IMG/VR virus record: IMGVR_UViG_3300043313_000821
Coordinates: 1-59,404 of that record
Strand: one strand, 5' to 3'
Source: a virus
DNA length: 59,404 bases
This document shows, piece after piece, positions 1 through 8,659 of the stretch; within the stretch, counting starts at the first letter, position 1, and every line of letters starts with the position of its first letter. The notes under the pieces are model-generated. The model had not been told where the DNA came from, did no database searches, and saw only the letters and a program-made list of their open reading frames with translations. The position numbers and the translations under genes are program-made.

Positions 1-1
1 A

Positions 2-331
2 CAGGAGAACGTTCGGCGTTCCCTGGCAGGGTGTGGGGCCCCGTATTGGGTTGCCCCGATCACGGTCACGATGCTCCGCTGTGCCCCGACCCCCGGGCCG
101 ACGGACACCGCCCCGTCATGCGCCGCGTTGGCCACTGCCGCGATGATCCTCGAATCCGACCGTCAGGTCATCACACAAGCCCTCGCCTGCTGCCTGCAGG
201 GTTGGGTGACCGACCGGACGATCGAAGACTTTGTGATAGGACCACAAGCCCCCGTAGGCCCGGAGGGCGGATGCGTCGGTATCGCCCTCACCGTCACTGT
301 CGCCATCAACAACTGCACATGCCTGCCGTAG
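2..331 (+). CDS. Head-tail connector, 3' part (split by the contig ends)
   Basis: This is the C-terminal part of a protein of about 180 residues whose first 94 codons lie at 59121-59404. The reading frame is continuous across the terminal repeat. It follows the head-tail adaptor candidate and precedes an HK97 gp10-like gene, so a connector, head-closure or tail-terminator role is inferred from order. It has many cysteines, including CC near the middle and a CTC near the end, like the adaptor gene before it. I do not recognise a specific fold. The ATG at 71 is an internal Met, not the true start. Confidence 0.7.
   Translation, partial: QENVRRSLAGCGAPYWVAPITVTMLRCAPTPGPTDTAPSCAALATAAMILESDRQVITQALACCLQGWVTDRTIEDFVIGPQAPVGPEGGCVGIALTVTVAINNCTCLP
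4..72. repeat. Terminal direct repeat, left copy
   Basis: These 69 bases are identical to 59336-59404 at the other end of the window. Bases 1-3 match 59333-59335 except for one mismatch at position 3. The connector gene that starts at 59121 continues in frame through the repeat into the gene ending at 331. The repeat is therefore most simply an assembly overlap of a circular or circularly permuted phage genome of about 59,332 bases. A short physical terminal repeat is possible but less likely. Confidence 0.9.
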
Positions 332-341
332 GCTGGACTCC

Positions 342-776
342 ATGCCGTACGACGTGCGCGTTGATTCGATCAAAATCGCCTATGTTCTGGGCAGGCCCGG
401 CGGCGGTGTTGAACGCGACCTACTGAAACGTGGCCTGCGGGTCGAGACGAAGGCGAAACTCCTGCTATCCGGTGCGGGCGCGAACCACCCGAAACGAGTC
501 GACACGGGCCGCCTCCGCGCGTCGATCCGTACCGTGCCCGCACGCGACCACGGGAAACCCGTTGTACGGGTCGGTACGGCCGTCCGGTACGCCCGGTGGG
601 TACACGACGGCACCGGGATTTACGGGCCCCGCAGAGCGCCGATCACACCTGTTACCGCTAAGGTCCTCAGGTTCCGCCCTGCAGGGTCACCAGTATTCCT
701 ATACCGCCGCAGCGTCAAAGGGATGCGGGGTAACCCGTTCCTGAAAGATGCCCTACCCGCTGCCGCGTTGGGCTAA
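342..776 (+). CDS. HK97 gp10-like tail completion / neck protein
   Basis: A basic 144-aa protein resembling the HK97 gp10-like family of tail-completion proteins that join head and tail. Visible traits are an early RVETKAKLL helix, a RVDTGRLRASI segment (a hallmark of the family), then VRYARWVHDGTG, and a C-terminal NPFLKDAL ending. It lies just after the connector gene and just before a short leftward pair and the tail chaperones, as expected for a siphovirus neck gene. Its end overlaps the end of the convergent gene 773-958 by 4 bases. The start is the first ATG after the upstream stop. Confidence 0.82.
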   Translation: MPYDVRVDSIKIAYVLGRPGGGVERDLLKRGLRVETKAKLLLSGAGANHPKRVDTGRLRASIRTVPARDHGKPVVRVGTAVRYARWVHDGTGIYGPRRAPITPVTAKVLRFRPAGSPVFLYRRSVKGMRGNPFLKDALPAAALG

Positions 777-958
777 GGCACCCACACCGCGATAGGGGCA
801 TTAAGCTGCGCCCAGATCAACGCCACGGCCACGATCCCAGCGGCAGCCACGATCAGGACACCGGCCCCGAACAGCCGTCCGGGCCATGGCGTGTCGCCTT
901 CGGCGTACGTCCGGCCGATGCGGGCAGACGCAACAGGGGCGGCTGAGTGACGGCCCAT
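773..958 (-). CDS. Small single-span membrane protein
   Basis: A 61-aa protein with a basic N-terminal half and one hydrophobic segment of about 20 residues near the C-terminus (GAGVLIVAAAGIVAVALIW). The ATG shares one base with the stop of the upstream leftward gene (TGATG), which supports this start and translational coupling. Function unknown. It is one of only two leftward genes in the rightward tail operon, so the pair may be separately expressed. Confidence 0.6.
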   Translation of the reverse strand: MGRHSAAPVASARIGRTYAEGDTPWPGRLFGAGVLIVAAAGIVAVALIWAQLNAPIAVWVP

Positions 959-1221
959 CAGAGGGTCACCGCTGACATGATCATGTGCCGGTGTGTCTGC
1001 CGGTTGTGGTAGCACGAGATCGTGTCGGTGGGGATGATGGCCCACAGCATGTTCCGCTTCGGGGGGATCAGGTTCGCCCGCGACTCTGCCTGGCTGTCCG
1101 ACAGTGATGTGCAGATTTCCATTTTCCAGAGTCCTGCGTTGAGGATCCGGAATTCGTCGGTGTCCATCAGGTCAATGTGCTGGTCGATGAGGTTGACGGT
1201 TTCTGCGCCCTGGCTGGTCAT
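958..1221 (-). CDS. Hypothetical protein (leftward pair, first gene)
   Basis: An 87-aa protein of unknown function. The ATG at 1221 is chosen because GGAG lies 7 bases upstream; the frame stays open further upstream but would run into the promoter region of the divergent chaperone gene. It is rich in Asp, Ile and Met, with three His near the C-terminus. It is coupled to the downstream membrane protein gene. The pair sits between the neck gene and the tail chaperones, like a moron insertion. No motif recognised. Confidence 0.55.
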   Translation of the reverse strand: MTSQGAETVNLIDQHIDLMDTDEFRILNAGLWKMEICTSLSDSQAESRANLIPPKRNMLWAIIPTDTISCYHNRQTHRHMIMSAVTL

Positions 1222-1254
1222 CTGGTCTCCATGGGGTGGGGTTGTTACCAGGAA

Positions 1255-1282
1255 GCTCCCACCATCCCCCACGTGTGGGAGC
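1255..1282. promoter_or_regulatory. Inverted repeat in the divergent intergenic region
   Basis: GCTCCCAC (1255-1262) and GTGGGAGC (1275-1282) form a perfect 8-bp inverted repeat with a 12-base loop. It lies between the leftward pair (start 1221) and the rightward tail chaperone gene (start 1347). It could be an operator shared by two divergent promoters or a transcript-end hairpin. I see no clear -10/-35 pair nearby. Confidence 0.4.
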
Positions 1283-1346
1283 AACGCAAGACCCTTTACC
1301 CTGTCGTTACATAGACCGTGATCACTTTTCCGTGGGGTGGGGGACA

Positions 1347-1817
1347 ATGTCGGACATGACAGAAACCCTCCCCCCGCCGAACGTCGACGACGAAGACATT
1401 ATCGACATTTCAGACCCAACCCGCCCCAAGGTTGGCAAGTTTAAACTTAACGGGAAAGTCTACCTGTTCGCGCCCGCTGTGCCGCTGGTTAACTTCGCGA
1501 AACTCGCCGACCTGCAGCGAAAGGTCGGTGACGAATTCCGCGACCTGGACGCCCTGTGGGAACTGTGGGGCCTGGTCATGCCGCCCGAATCCGTCGCCCA
1601 ACTCAAAGCCGCCGCTGCCGACATGTTCAACCCCGTCGACCATCGCGACATGATCCGTATCCAGCGTCACATGGTGGAGACCTGGGGAAAAGATCAGACC
1701 GGGCCGTCTACGCCATCCTCGACTGGATCCGACGGCGAACCGTCTGGGTCTACTTCGACGGATGGTGCGCAGCCCGAGGCATCAACCCCGTTGACCTCCC
1801 CCCCGACCGGTTCCTGA
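1347..1817 (+). CDS. Tail assembly chaperone, short form (gpG-like)
   Basis: A 156-aa acidic protein in the position of lambda gpG, immediately before the tape measure gene, where it would bind tape measure protein during tail assembly. The ATG at 1347 follows a purine-rich GGGGTGGGGGACA. The body has a Phe/Leu-rich segment (VPLVNFAKLADLQRKVGDEF) and ends, after the frameshift site, in a low-complexity Ser/Thr/Pro/Gly tail that looks non-conserved. That tail is expected when most of the function lies before the slip site. Confidence 0.8.
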   Translation: MSDMTETLPPPNVDDEDIIDISDPTRPKVGKFKLNGKVYLFAPAVPLVNFAKLADLQRKVGDEFRDLDALWELWGLVMPPESVAQLKAAAADMFNPVDHRDMIRIQRHMVETWGKDQTGPSTPSSTGSDGEPSGSTSTDGAQPEASTPLTSPPTGS

Positions 1818-2032
1818 ACTTCGCACATCACTACATCCTGCTCATCAACCCTAAAGACCGGCACCCGCAGCTGAACCAGCATTTGATCGGAGCACCGATG
1901 GCCGTACGTACTGCAGCTGTAGCCGCGTCGACCATTCCCGTGCCAGCAGGGTTGCGTCCGCCTGCGTGGTGGCCGGCGGGGGATGTCGCGGCGGCTAACA
2001 TCGCTGCTGCTCAGGAAGCGATGCGCCGATGA
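1347..2032 (+). CDS. Tail assembly chaperone, frameshifted long form (gpGT-like)
   Basis: The first 115 codons (1347-1691) join by a -1 shift to the frame running 1691-2032, giving about 228 residues. The slip site is GGGAAAA at 1685-1691, read G-GGA-AAA in frame 0. After the shift the protein continues RSDRAVYAILDWI, a better protein-like sequence than the zero frame. Two chaperones from one frameshifted gene before the tape measure gene is near-universal in siphoviruses. The ATG of the tape measure overlaps the stop of this frame. Confidence 0.85.
1685..1691 (+). promoter_or_regulatory. Programmed -1 frameshift heptamer GGGAAAA
   Basis: The heptamer fits the X-XXY-YYZ rule with codons GGA-AAA in the zero frame and GGG-AAA after slippage. 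It lies exactly where the two overlapping chaperone frames must be joined. The downstream sequence is GC-rich, but I did not identify a specific pseudoknot. Confidence 0.82.
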
Positions 2033-4302
2033 CGGGCCCGATTGATGTCGCGTATGTTCAGCTTGAACCGGAGTTCACGGGGTTCGCGCAAAAAGTTAAA
2101 GCTGAGCTGAACACGGCGTTTGCTGGGCTTTCCCGTGATATTGATCGTGGCGGGGCGGGGGGGTTCGCTAACCTCCCCGCTGCTGCTGGGGAAGCGGGCC
2201 GGTCTGCTGGGCGTGAGTTCGCGGACGGGTTCACCCGCGACGCTTCGGGGCGTCTCCACGATGCTCGGGGCCGGTTCGTGTCCGAGTTCGGGGGCATGGG
2301 TGCTGCCGCGACGGAGGGCCTCTCAGGAGCCACGCAGGCGTTCACCCGGTTCGCGTCGCTTCCTATGGCCGCATCGAAGGGCCTGGGCGCGTTCGGGTCG
2401 GCTGCAGCCACTATGGGGTCAGTGGTTATGTTCGCGATCCCCCCGATTGTGGCGTTGTCAGCTGCGCTGGTTCAGCTGTTGGGGTTGTTGGCGGCTGTCC
2501 CGGCGGCGGCGGCGGTCGCGGGTGCGTTGATTCTGCCCGCTGTGATCGGGTTTTCCGGGTTCACGGATGCGTTGAAAAAGACGTCTACGGCGGGTGGTGG
2601 TGCCGTTGACACCCTGAGCATGGTTGAGGATGCCGAGTATCGGCTTGCTCAGGCGCAACGGTCGCGGGCCCGCGCGTCGGATGATGTGGCGCGGGCGACG
2701 CAGAACGCGACCCGCGAGTTGGAGGATCTACAAACCGCTGTCGCGCGGGGTGCCGGCGATGAGCAGGAAGCCCAACTTGCGGTTGTCCGGGCGTTCCAGC
2801 GGACCCGTAACACACGCGGTCTGGACCGGTTGGAAGCCCAGCTTGCGTACCGCGATGCTGTCGACAATTTGGAAGACATCCGGACCCGTAACAGGCGCAA
2901 CGCCGATGATCTGGCTGAGGCGCAGAAAAAGGGTGTACAGGGCTCTGACCAGGTTGTTTCGGCGCGTGAAGCTGAGGCGAACGCTATCCGTGCGGTCGCT
3001 GAGGCACAGCAGGCGTTGAACAAGGCGCAGCAGGGCAGCGGCGGTGGTGGGGGTGTCGACGCGCAGCAGGAAGCGTTGAACAAACTCGCCCCAGCGGCCC
3101 GCGAGGTTGCGGAAGAACTGATCGGTTTGCAGCCACGGTTTGATGCTTTCCGCCGTGGTGTGCAGCAGGCGTTGTTCGAACCGTTGATTGGTGATGCAAC
3201 AAAGTTCACCGATGTAACCCTGCCGCATATTCAGGCGGGTATGGAAAAAGTCGCCGGTAGCATTGGGCGCGGGCTCTCCGGGTTCATCGAGAAACTGTCT
3301 ACCCCACAGGCGGGGGAGTTCTTTGACAAGGTGTTCGCGTCCGCTGACAGAGTCATCGGGAAACTCGGGCCGGGGGTTGAGCGCCTGTTTGAGGCTATCG
3401 GGCGCGGTACGGAAGCTGGGTTGCCGTTCATTGAGGAATTCGCGGGACAGTTCGGGGATGCCCTCGAAACGTTCGGGGCGTTCATTATTGAAGCTGTCGA
3501 GGATGGCCGGTTCCAAAAGTGGATTGAAGACGGCGCGGCGGTAGCCGGCGAACTGTTCGACATTATCAAAGACCTCGGTGGGTTGTTCAAAGAACTGTTC
3601 ACTGAGGAAAACGCCGCCGTCGGTATGATGATCCTTGAAGGCATTAAAGGGATCATCGAGCTAGTTACTGGCGGCGTCGCGACTTTCAACGATTTCCAGG
3701 AAGCCGGCGAGGAAGCGTTTATTGCTATCGTCGGGTGGGTACAGAAAGTATCATCCGATATTGACGAATTCTTTGGGGCAATCCCCGAGAAAGCGAAGCA
3801 GCTAAGAGACAACTTCGTTGCCGCCGGTAAGCATTTGATAAGCGGATTCTTTTCCGGGCTGAAAGACGTTGGCGGGTTCATCGGTGGTCTCGCGTCGTCG
3901 GTCGGTGGCGCGATCCGTGGCGTCATGAACGACGTACTTGTCGGGTTCAACAGTGCCATCCAAGACGTGGATAACGTGCTGCCGTTCTCGCTGCCCCGTA
4001 TCCCGATGCTCGCGCAGGGCGGTATGGCGATCGGCCCGACCCTGGCCGGTATCGGCGAGGGCGGACGGAATGAGGTCATCCTCCCGTTGGGTGACCCGCG
4101 CACCATATCGGCGCTGCAGGCCGCTGGTATGGGCGGTGACGGCGGGCAAACGATCGTGTTCGAGGCGGGCGCTATCGCGGTCGGGTTTGATGGTGCGGTG
4201 CCGTCTGAGGCAGACGCCCGCCGCACAGGGCAGGCCGTTGGGTTGGGTATCGCGGATGTGTTGTCGGCGCGGAATGTTCGCACTCAGGTCAGGACACTCT
4301 AA
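2029..4302 (+). CDS. Tape measure protein
   Basis: A 757-aa protein that sets tail length and is threaded through the tail tube. It starts ATGA-overlapped with the chaperone stop. An N-terminal Ala/Gly-rich region is followed by strong hydrophobic segments at about residues 125-180 (alternating Ala, Val, Leu, Ile with Pro). A long charged coiled-coil region rich in Ala, Glu, Arg and Gln follows at about 200-330, then amphipathic helices and a second hydrophobic Gly/Phe-rich stretch near 590-640. It is the longest tail gene in the usual position. It is rather short for the class, which predicts a short tail of roughly 110 nm by the usual 1.5 A per residue rule (inference). Confidence 0.9.
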   Translation: MTGPIDVAYVQLEPEFTGFAQKVKAELNTAFAGLSRDIDRGGAGGFANLPAAAGEAGRSAGREFADGFTRDASGRLHDARGRFVSEFGGMGAAATEGLSGATQAFTRFASLPMAASKGLGAFGSAAATMGSVVMFAIPPIVALSAALVQLLGLLAAVPAAAAVAGALILPAVIGFSGFTDALKKTSTAGGGAVDTLSMVEDAEYRLAQAQRSRARASDDVARATQNATRELEDLQTAVARGAGDEQEAQLAVVRAFQRTRNTRGLDRLEAQLAYRDAVDNLEDIRTRNRRNADDLAEAQKKGVQGSDQVVSAREAEANAIRAVAEAQQALNKAQQGSGGGGGVDAQQEALNKLAPAAREVAEELIGLQPRFDAFRRGVQQALFEPLIGDATKFTDVTLPHIQAGMEKVAGSIGRGLSGFIEKLSTPQAGEFFDKVFASADRVIGKLGPGVERLFEAIGRGTEAGLPFIEEFAGQFGDALETFGAFIIEAVEDGRFQKWIEDGAAVAGELFDIIKDLGGLFKELFTEENAAVGMMILEGIKGIIELVTGGVATFNDFQEAGEEAFIAIVGWVQKVSSDIDEFFGAIPEKAKQLRDNFVAAGKHLISGFFSGLKDVGGFIGGLASSVGGAIRGVMNDVLVGFNSAIQDVDNVLPFSLPRIPMLAQGGMAIGPTLAGIGEGGRNEVILPLGDPRTISALQAAGMGGDGGQTIVFEAGAIAVGFDGAVPSEADARRTGQAVGLGIADVLSARNVRTQVRTL

Positions 4303-6926
4303 TGGGTAACTACAATCCGCATGTTCCGCAGAACCTTGGTAATGAGTGGGTCGGGATCCGTGATGAGGACATCACGTTTTCGCCGGTAGTGAACGCCTAC
4401 GAAATCGGTACAGGGTTCACGCTCGCCACGGCACGGCAGATCGGTGAAGCCCGGTTTTACATTCACGAGTGGCCGCCCGGTGAGGCTGTCGGGCAGGCGC
4501 ACATGGTGTCGATTTACCCGCAGGGTCAGGAAGACAACGCGGGCCCGGTGCGGCGTGTCGTGATTCCTTGCAACGCGGGCGGTATCACCGGCGGTAACGT
4601 CAACTATTATGGCGGTGCGACCACGCTCGCGCAGGCGTTCGCGGATCCGTCGGATAGCTCCGGTGTGTCGATGGCGTCAACGTTCGGCGGTGGCTCGAAC
4701 TACTTCAAGGCGTTCTTCGCTACATCGGCGTATCAGAACGAACTGTCAGGTAAGCGGATCCTTGGTGTCAACATCCTGTATGCCCTCGCGGGTGAAATCG
4801 ACGATGTATCGTTCGACATGGGAATTTACAACAATGCCGGGGCGGGCGCGACGTATGGAATCACTGATGACGGTACGATCTACGGGAACTCTACGTCTAG
4901 TAGTGTCCTGACGTCGGCGACACCTCAACAGGTTTCCCGACTGTTCACAGGGGAAATAAATCCGCTGTGGTCGACCAGCCTTTCGCCGAGTAACACGTCG
5001 GAACGCCAGCCGTGGGATTATACGGGCCTCGCACGTTTCGAAAGCACGTCAGCGAACCGTATGCAGGTTTGGGGAACGATCTACAACCAGTCCGTTTCCG
5101 GATTGTCGTTTTTCATCACCATGGAATATCTTGCGCTAGAAATCTTCTACTGCGAGGAAAGGCGCGTAGCGATCGGTGCGCGTGCGTTCGGATACAGTTC
5201 CGGTAGCCCGAACCGGTACCGGCCGTATGTGTGGGGTGCGAACAGTGTCCCGATGCGAGACGCATCACAGGTAGCTAACCCCGTCCTGCCCGCTGGCGCG
5301 TATACGGCGGTGATTTCCGCACCTGAGCAGGGCGGGTTTTACACGTCGGTGGGGCATTCAGTGTCCGCTACGAAGTTTCCGACCCTGAATGCGTTACGGG
5401 AGTTGTATGCGATCCCCCCGCATCCGGGTCTGCAAATCAACTTGCCGTTCCCGAAAGTACCCGCGATCGTTGGCCGCACCCTAACGTCGGAAACAACCCA
5501 TGTCCTGCCGCAAATCTCACTCCACACAACCGGCGGAACAGTTCTGACAGAACCACACGTATACGGCCGGCAGGCTGCCGCACCCGTGTACGGGTCGGTT
5601 GTCGCGACGCAAGGGATCATCAACGCGGCTGTTGGGGCTGTCCCGACGAACTATCCCCAGGTCAGGTTTTGGGCCCGCCGATTCGGTGACACAACCGTCG
5701 CCCTGAATCTGCACAATCAGTCCGGCTCACCTGCATGGTCAGCGTCGATCACCCCTGCAGACTTCGATGCCCTACCCGAAATTTTGGACGGCTGGAAAGA
5801 AGTCAACCTCACATTCACCGGCCCCACCCCATCGTTCACCGCCGCCGGTACCGCGACTACAGTCGAGTGGTCAGCGGTCGGGGAGGTCGCCGGTAACCGG
5901 TGGGAAGTGTTGGGTGTGACCGCACCGGCCCTGTCGGGTATCCCCGGCAATCTGCTGCAGTCGGTGCCGTCGGGGCAGTCGTTGGACGCGGCGACGTATG
6001 GGGGTTCTACGGCGTTCCTGTCGTGGCTGCAGCCCAACTCGGGTGCGACAGCGTCGGATACGACAGCGGATGCGTCGATCATTTTCGCGCAGGACATGCC
6101 GACGGTGTCGGGGGTCGCGATCACGTTGACGTCGCAGCTGGTGTCCGGGATCGGGTTGAACTGTGGCCTGCCGCCGGGGTGTATCCCGACGGGGATCGGG
6201 TTCCACACCGTTTCGTGGGTGTCTCTCGCCACGCAGTACGGGGCGGGGTCGGCTCCGATTACAGGGTTCGGGTATTACGAGATCCAGCGCATGGACACGA
6301 TCGACACATGGGCGACGATAGCCCAAGTGTCGACGGTGGCGTCTACATCGTTCCTGGACTATGAACCCAGGGTCGGTATTTTGTCTTCGTATCGGATACG
6401 TGCGTGTGATTCGTACGAGTTTTGCGGGCCGTGGTCGTCTACGGTGACAGCTACTTTGCCGTCTCCGGGTGTGTATGGCACTGACGGTAACGGTGTGCTG
6501 ATTTTTACGTGCAATAGTGTGCAGAGCGGTGCGATCAACTTGGCGTATACGCAGCAGTGGGAGACGAACAAACCTGAGGATGCTTTCGAGTTCCCCGAAG
6601 CGGGGAACGTGAAGCTGCAAGAGTTTTACGGTCAGGATTTCGTGACCGCGTTCCGTCCGCTCGAACGCGGTGGGGAACGGTTCGACGCGACCGTTTTGGT
6701 GCAGGCCGCTGCTGTGTCACCGCCTGTGTTGGAAAACGTGTTCCATTCGTTGCGTGACATGGCGTGGGAGGATGTGCCGCAGATTTGTGTCCGTAACGAG
6801 CTGGGTGACCGGTGGTTCGCGACGGTGATTGTTCCCGATGGGCGGGTGCGGCGTAACCGCAGGTTGCAGCTGGCCAAGTTGCAGGTTATCGAGGTCGCGG
6901 ATACGCCTGTGGTGGTGGAGTTGTGA
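4302..6926 (+). CDS. Minor tail protein with fibronectin-III-like domain
   Basis: An 874-aa protein directly after the tape measure, overlapping its stop by one base (TAATG). It is rich in Thr, Gly, Ser and Tyr, typical of beta-rich tail tip proteins. A segment around residues 640-715 has the spacing of a fibronectin type III module (GFGYYEIQRMD ... SYRIRACDSY). The C-terminal 150 residues (FEFPEAGNVKLQ ... FRPLERGGERF) look like a distal-tail structural domain. It probably forms part of the tail tip and touches the host surface. The exact role (distal tail versus adhesin) is not resolved. Confidence 0.78.
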   Translation: MGNYNPHVPQNLGNEWVGIRDEDITFSPVVNAYEIGTGFTLATARQIGEARFYIHEWPPGEAVGQAHMVSIYPQGQEDNAGPVRRVVIPCNAGGITGGNVNYYGGATTLAQAFADPSDSSGVSMASTFGGGSNYFKAFFATSAYQNELSGKRILGVNILYALAGEIDDVSFDMGIYNNAGAGATYGITDDGTIYGNSTSSSVLTSATPQQVSRLFTGEINPLWSTSLSPSNTSERQPWDYTGLARFESTSANRMQVWGTIYNQSVSGLSFFITMEYLALEIFYCEERRVAIGARAFGYSSGSPNRYRPYVWGANSVPMRDASQVANPVLPAGAYTAVISAPEQGGFYTSVGHSVSATKFPTLNALRELYAIPPHPGLQINLPFPKVPAIVGRTLTSETTHVLPQISLHTTGGTVLTEPHVYGRQAAAPVYGSVVATQGIINAAVGAVPTNYPQVRFWARRFGDTTVALNLHNQSGSPAWSASITPADFDALPEILDGWKEVNLTFTGPTPSFTAAGTATTVEWSAVGEVAGNRWEVLGVTAPALSGIPGNLLQSVPSGQSLDAATYGGSTAFLSWLQPNSGATASDTTADASIIFAQDMPTVSGVAITLTSQLVSGIGLNCGLPPGCIPTGIGFHTVSWVSLATQYGAGSAPITGFGYYEIQRMDTIDTWATIAQVSTVASTSFLDYEPRVGILSSYRIRACDSYEFCGPWSSTVTATLPSPGVYGTDGNGVLIFTCNSVQSGAINLAYTQQWETNKPEDAFEFPEAGNVKLQEFYGQDFVTAFRPLERGGERFDATVLVQAAAVSPPVLENVFHSLRDMAWEDVPQICVRNELGDRWFATVIVPDGRVRRNRRLQLAKLQVIEVADTPVVVEL

Positions 6927-8002
6927 GCCTTCCCCGCGTTGGTACTGTCGCGTTGACGACACAGGATCCTAATGCGTCGTTTGACTTGGATCCCCTGATC
7001 GGGCAGCGTACGGCAACGTTCCGGTTCGATCTCATTGATGGGATCACGGGCGAACATAAGGGCGAGCTGCATCCCCTAAGGGATTCACCGCCCACGTTGA
7101 GTCATAACGCGGACCGGACTATCCCCCGGACGATGCGAATGTCGCTCGGTGTGACGGACTCGGCGTTGATTGACGCTGGCCGGGATCGGGTGTTGCCGTA
7201 CATGGAGATCGGGGGCGGCGCGTACCAGTTGGGTCGGTACATGTTTTCGGACACGACTCCGATGTTGACGACGGCGGGATATTTGACGTCTTGTCAGTTG
7301 ACGGATGAAATGTTCCGTGTTGATCAAAAGATTTTTCAGGGGTTCGAGCCAGCCTCGACGGTCATGGAATCGATCGTTCTTCTTGTTCAGGGGGTTGAAA
7401 ACCCGCCGGTGATGGATATCGCGGCGTCGGGTTACATCGCCACGGGTGGTTGGTCGATCGGTGCGGGGCGTGGCCAAATTTTGGAAGCCCTCGCAACGCA
7501 GGGTGACTACCTTCGGGCTTGGATGAACAACGCTGGGGTCATGCGGATGATCCGTAGCTTTGACCCTGCGCAGGCGGTACCAACGTTTGATTTCGACTAC
7601 TACAAGCGGGTGTTACGCGACGCGCCTGTGATCACTAATGATCTTTTGGATGCGCCGAACCGGTTCGTTGTCACGTCAAACAGTGGATCGGGAGCGCCGG
7701 TCTTCGGATCGGCGGACGTTCCGGTCACCGCCCCGAACTCGATCCCGAACCGGGGGTTCGTCATCCCGGACGTCCGTAACATTCAGCTCACCTCGACAGG
7801 GCAGGCTCAGGCCATCGCTAACGGCCTAGCGACAACCGCCCTGGTTCTGGAACACGCCACGGTGTCGACGCCCCCTGACCCGCGTCACGACGGGTGGGAT
7901 GTCATCCTGTGGCAAGGCGTCAACTGGCTCGAAACCGCCTGGACAATGCAGATGATCGAGGGCGGCGAGATGACCCACACCCTGCGAAAGGCGTACACGT
8001 GA
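6923..8002 (+). CDS. Minor tail protein (baseplate hub-like)
   Basis: A 359-aa protein starting at GTG 6923 in a GTGA overlap with the preceding stop. It sits second after the tape measure, where siphoviruses encode the hub or tail-associated protein. The sequence is mixed alpha/beta, with LGRYMFSDTTP and an N-terminal FDLIDGITGEHKGEL, which I associate with actinophage minor tail proteins. No enzymatic motif is visible. Alternative: a distal tail protein. Confidence 0.7.
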   Translation: MSLPRVGTVALTTQDPNASFDLDPLIGQRTATFRFDLIDGITGEHKGELHPLRDSPPTLSHNADRTIPRTMRMSLGVTDSALIDAGRDRVLPYMEIGGGAYQLGRYMFSDTTPMLTTAGYLTSCQLTDEMFRVDQKIFQGFEPASTVMESIVLLVQGVENPPVMDIAASGYIATGGWSIGAGRGQILEALATQGDYLRAWMNNAGVMRMIRSFDPAQAVPTFDFDYYKRVLRDAPVITNDLLDAPNRFVVTSNSGSGAPVFGSADVPVTAPNSIPNRGFVIPDVRNIQLTSTGQAQAIANGLATTALVLEHATVSTPPDPRHDGWDVILWQGVNWLETAWTMQMIEGGEMTHTLRKAYT

Positions 8003-8652
8003 CCAGCCCAGTAGACGCCGCGCCGAACTCGCAGGATCCCACGGTGCTGGTGCAGGAGTTGAAGAAACGGGCCGTAGAGCTGGGGCTCTCTTGGCAGTTC
8101 CTTACCGGCACGATCACCACCACAAATATGGTAATGGTCGACTCCGACACGGTGCCGGTACCGTGCGTATCGCTGTCAGGTGCGCATCCGGAGGGAACCC
8201 GCGTCGGGTTGATACGGATCCCACCATCCGGACTTTATGTCATCGGCGTTATAGACAGTGCTGAAGAACAAGTTGTTGTCGCACGCGGCACCGCAGAGGT
8301 AACAGCCCTGCTCGCCCTGTCGACGACCCCGACAGCGTTGACGGGCGGGTCAGTGACAGTCACCGCGCCCAGTTCCGTCTACTATGAGGTAACCGCCGTA
8401 TTCGACCTGGAAGGCACCGTTGCGGGTAACGCTGTCGGGCAGGGCTACCTGTACATAGATTCCGTTGCGCAAACCCGCCAAGCGCTGTGGTCCCTCGCGA
8501 GCGTGGGACGTGGCACAGTAACGCAACAGTGGTCCGGCACCCTCACAGCGGGTACCCACCTGTTCGAACTGTATGCGGGGAAAAACGTTGCCCTGGGTAC
8601 AGGGCGTTGCAACTCGATCCACACCAACGTCAAAGTCACTTTCTACGCATAG
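7999..8652 (+). CDS. Minor tail protein
   Basis: A 217-aa protein starting at GTG 7999, which overlaps the previous stop (GTGA). The N-terminal third is helical and charged, the rest beta-rich with repeated Val/Thr/Gly (TAEVTALLALSTTPTALTG) and a jelly-roll-like end. It is the last structural tail gene before the sugar cassette. A tip-fibre or receptor-proximal role is inferred from position only. Confidence 0.62.
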   Translation: MTSPVDAAPNSQDPTVLVQELKKRAVELGLSWQFLTGTITTTNMVMVDSDTVPVPCVSLSGAHPEGTRVGLIRIPPSGLYVIGVIDSAEEQVVVARGTAEVTALLALSTTPTALTGGSVTVTAPSSVYYEVTAVFDLEGTVAGNAVGQGYLYIDSVAQTRQALWSLASVGRGTVTQQWSGTLTAGTHLFELYAGKNVALGTGRCNSIHTNVKVTFYA

Positions 8653-8659
8653 GAGCGCA

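Noticed and set aside
2649-3209. Ser/Arg-rich minus-strand frame over the tape measure gene
   Set aside because: Composition typical of the antisense of an Ala/Glu/Arg coiled coil; no start signal.
3231-4283. Long minus-strand frame over the tape measure gene
   Set aside because: Pro/Ser/Thr-rich without domains; explained by codon bias on the sense strand.
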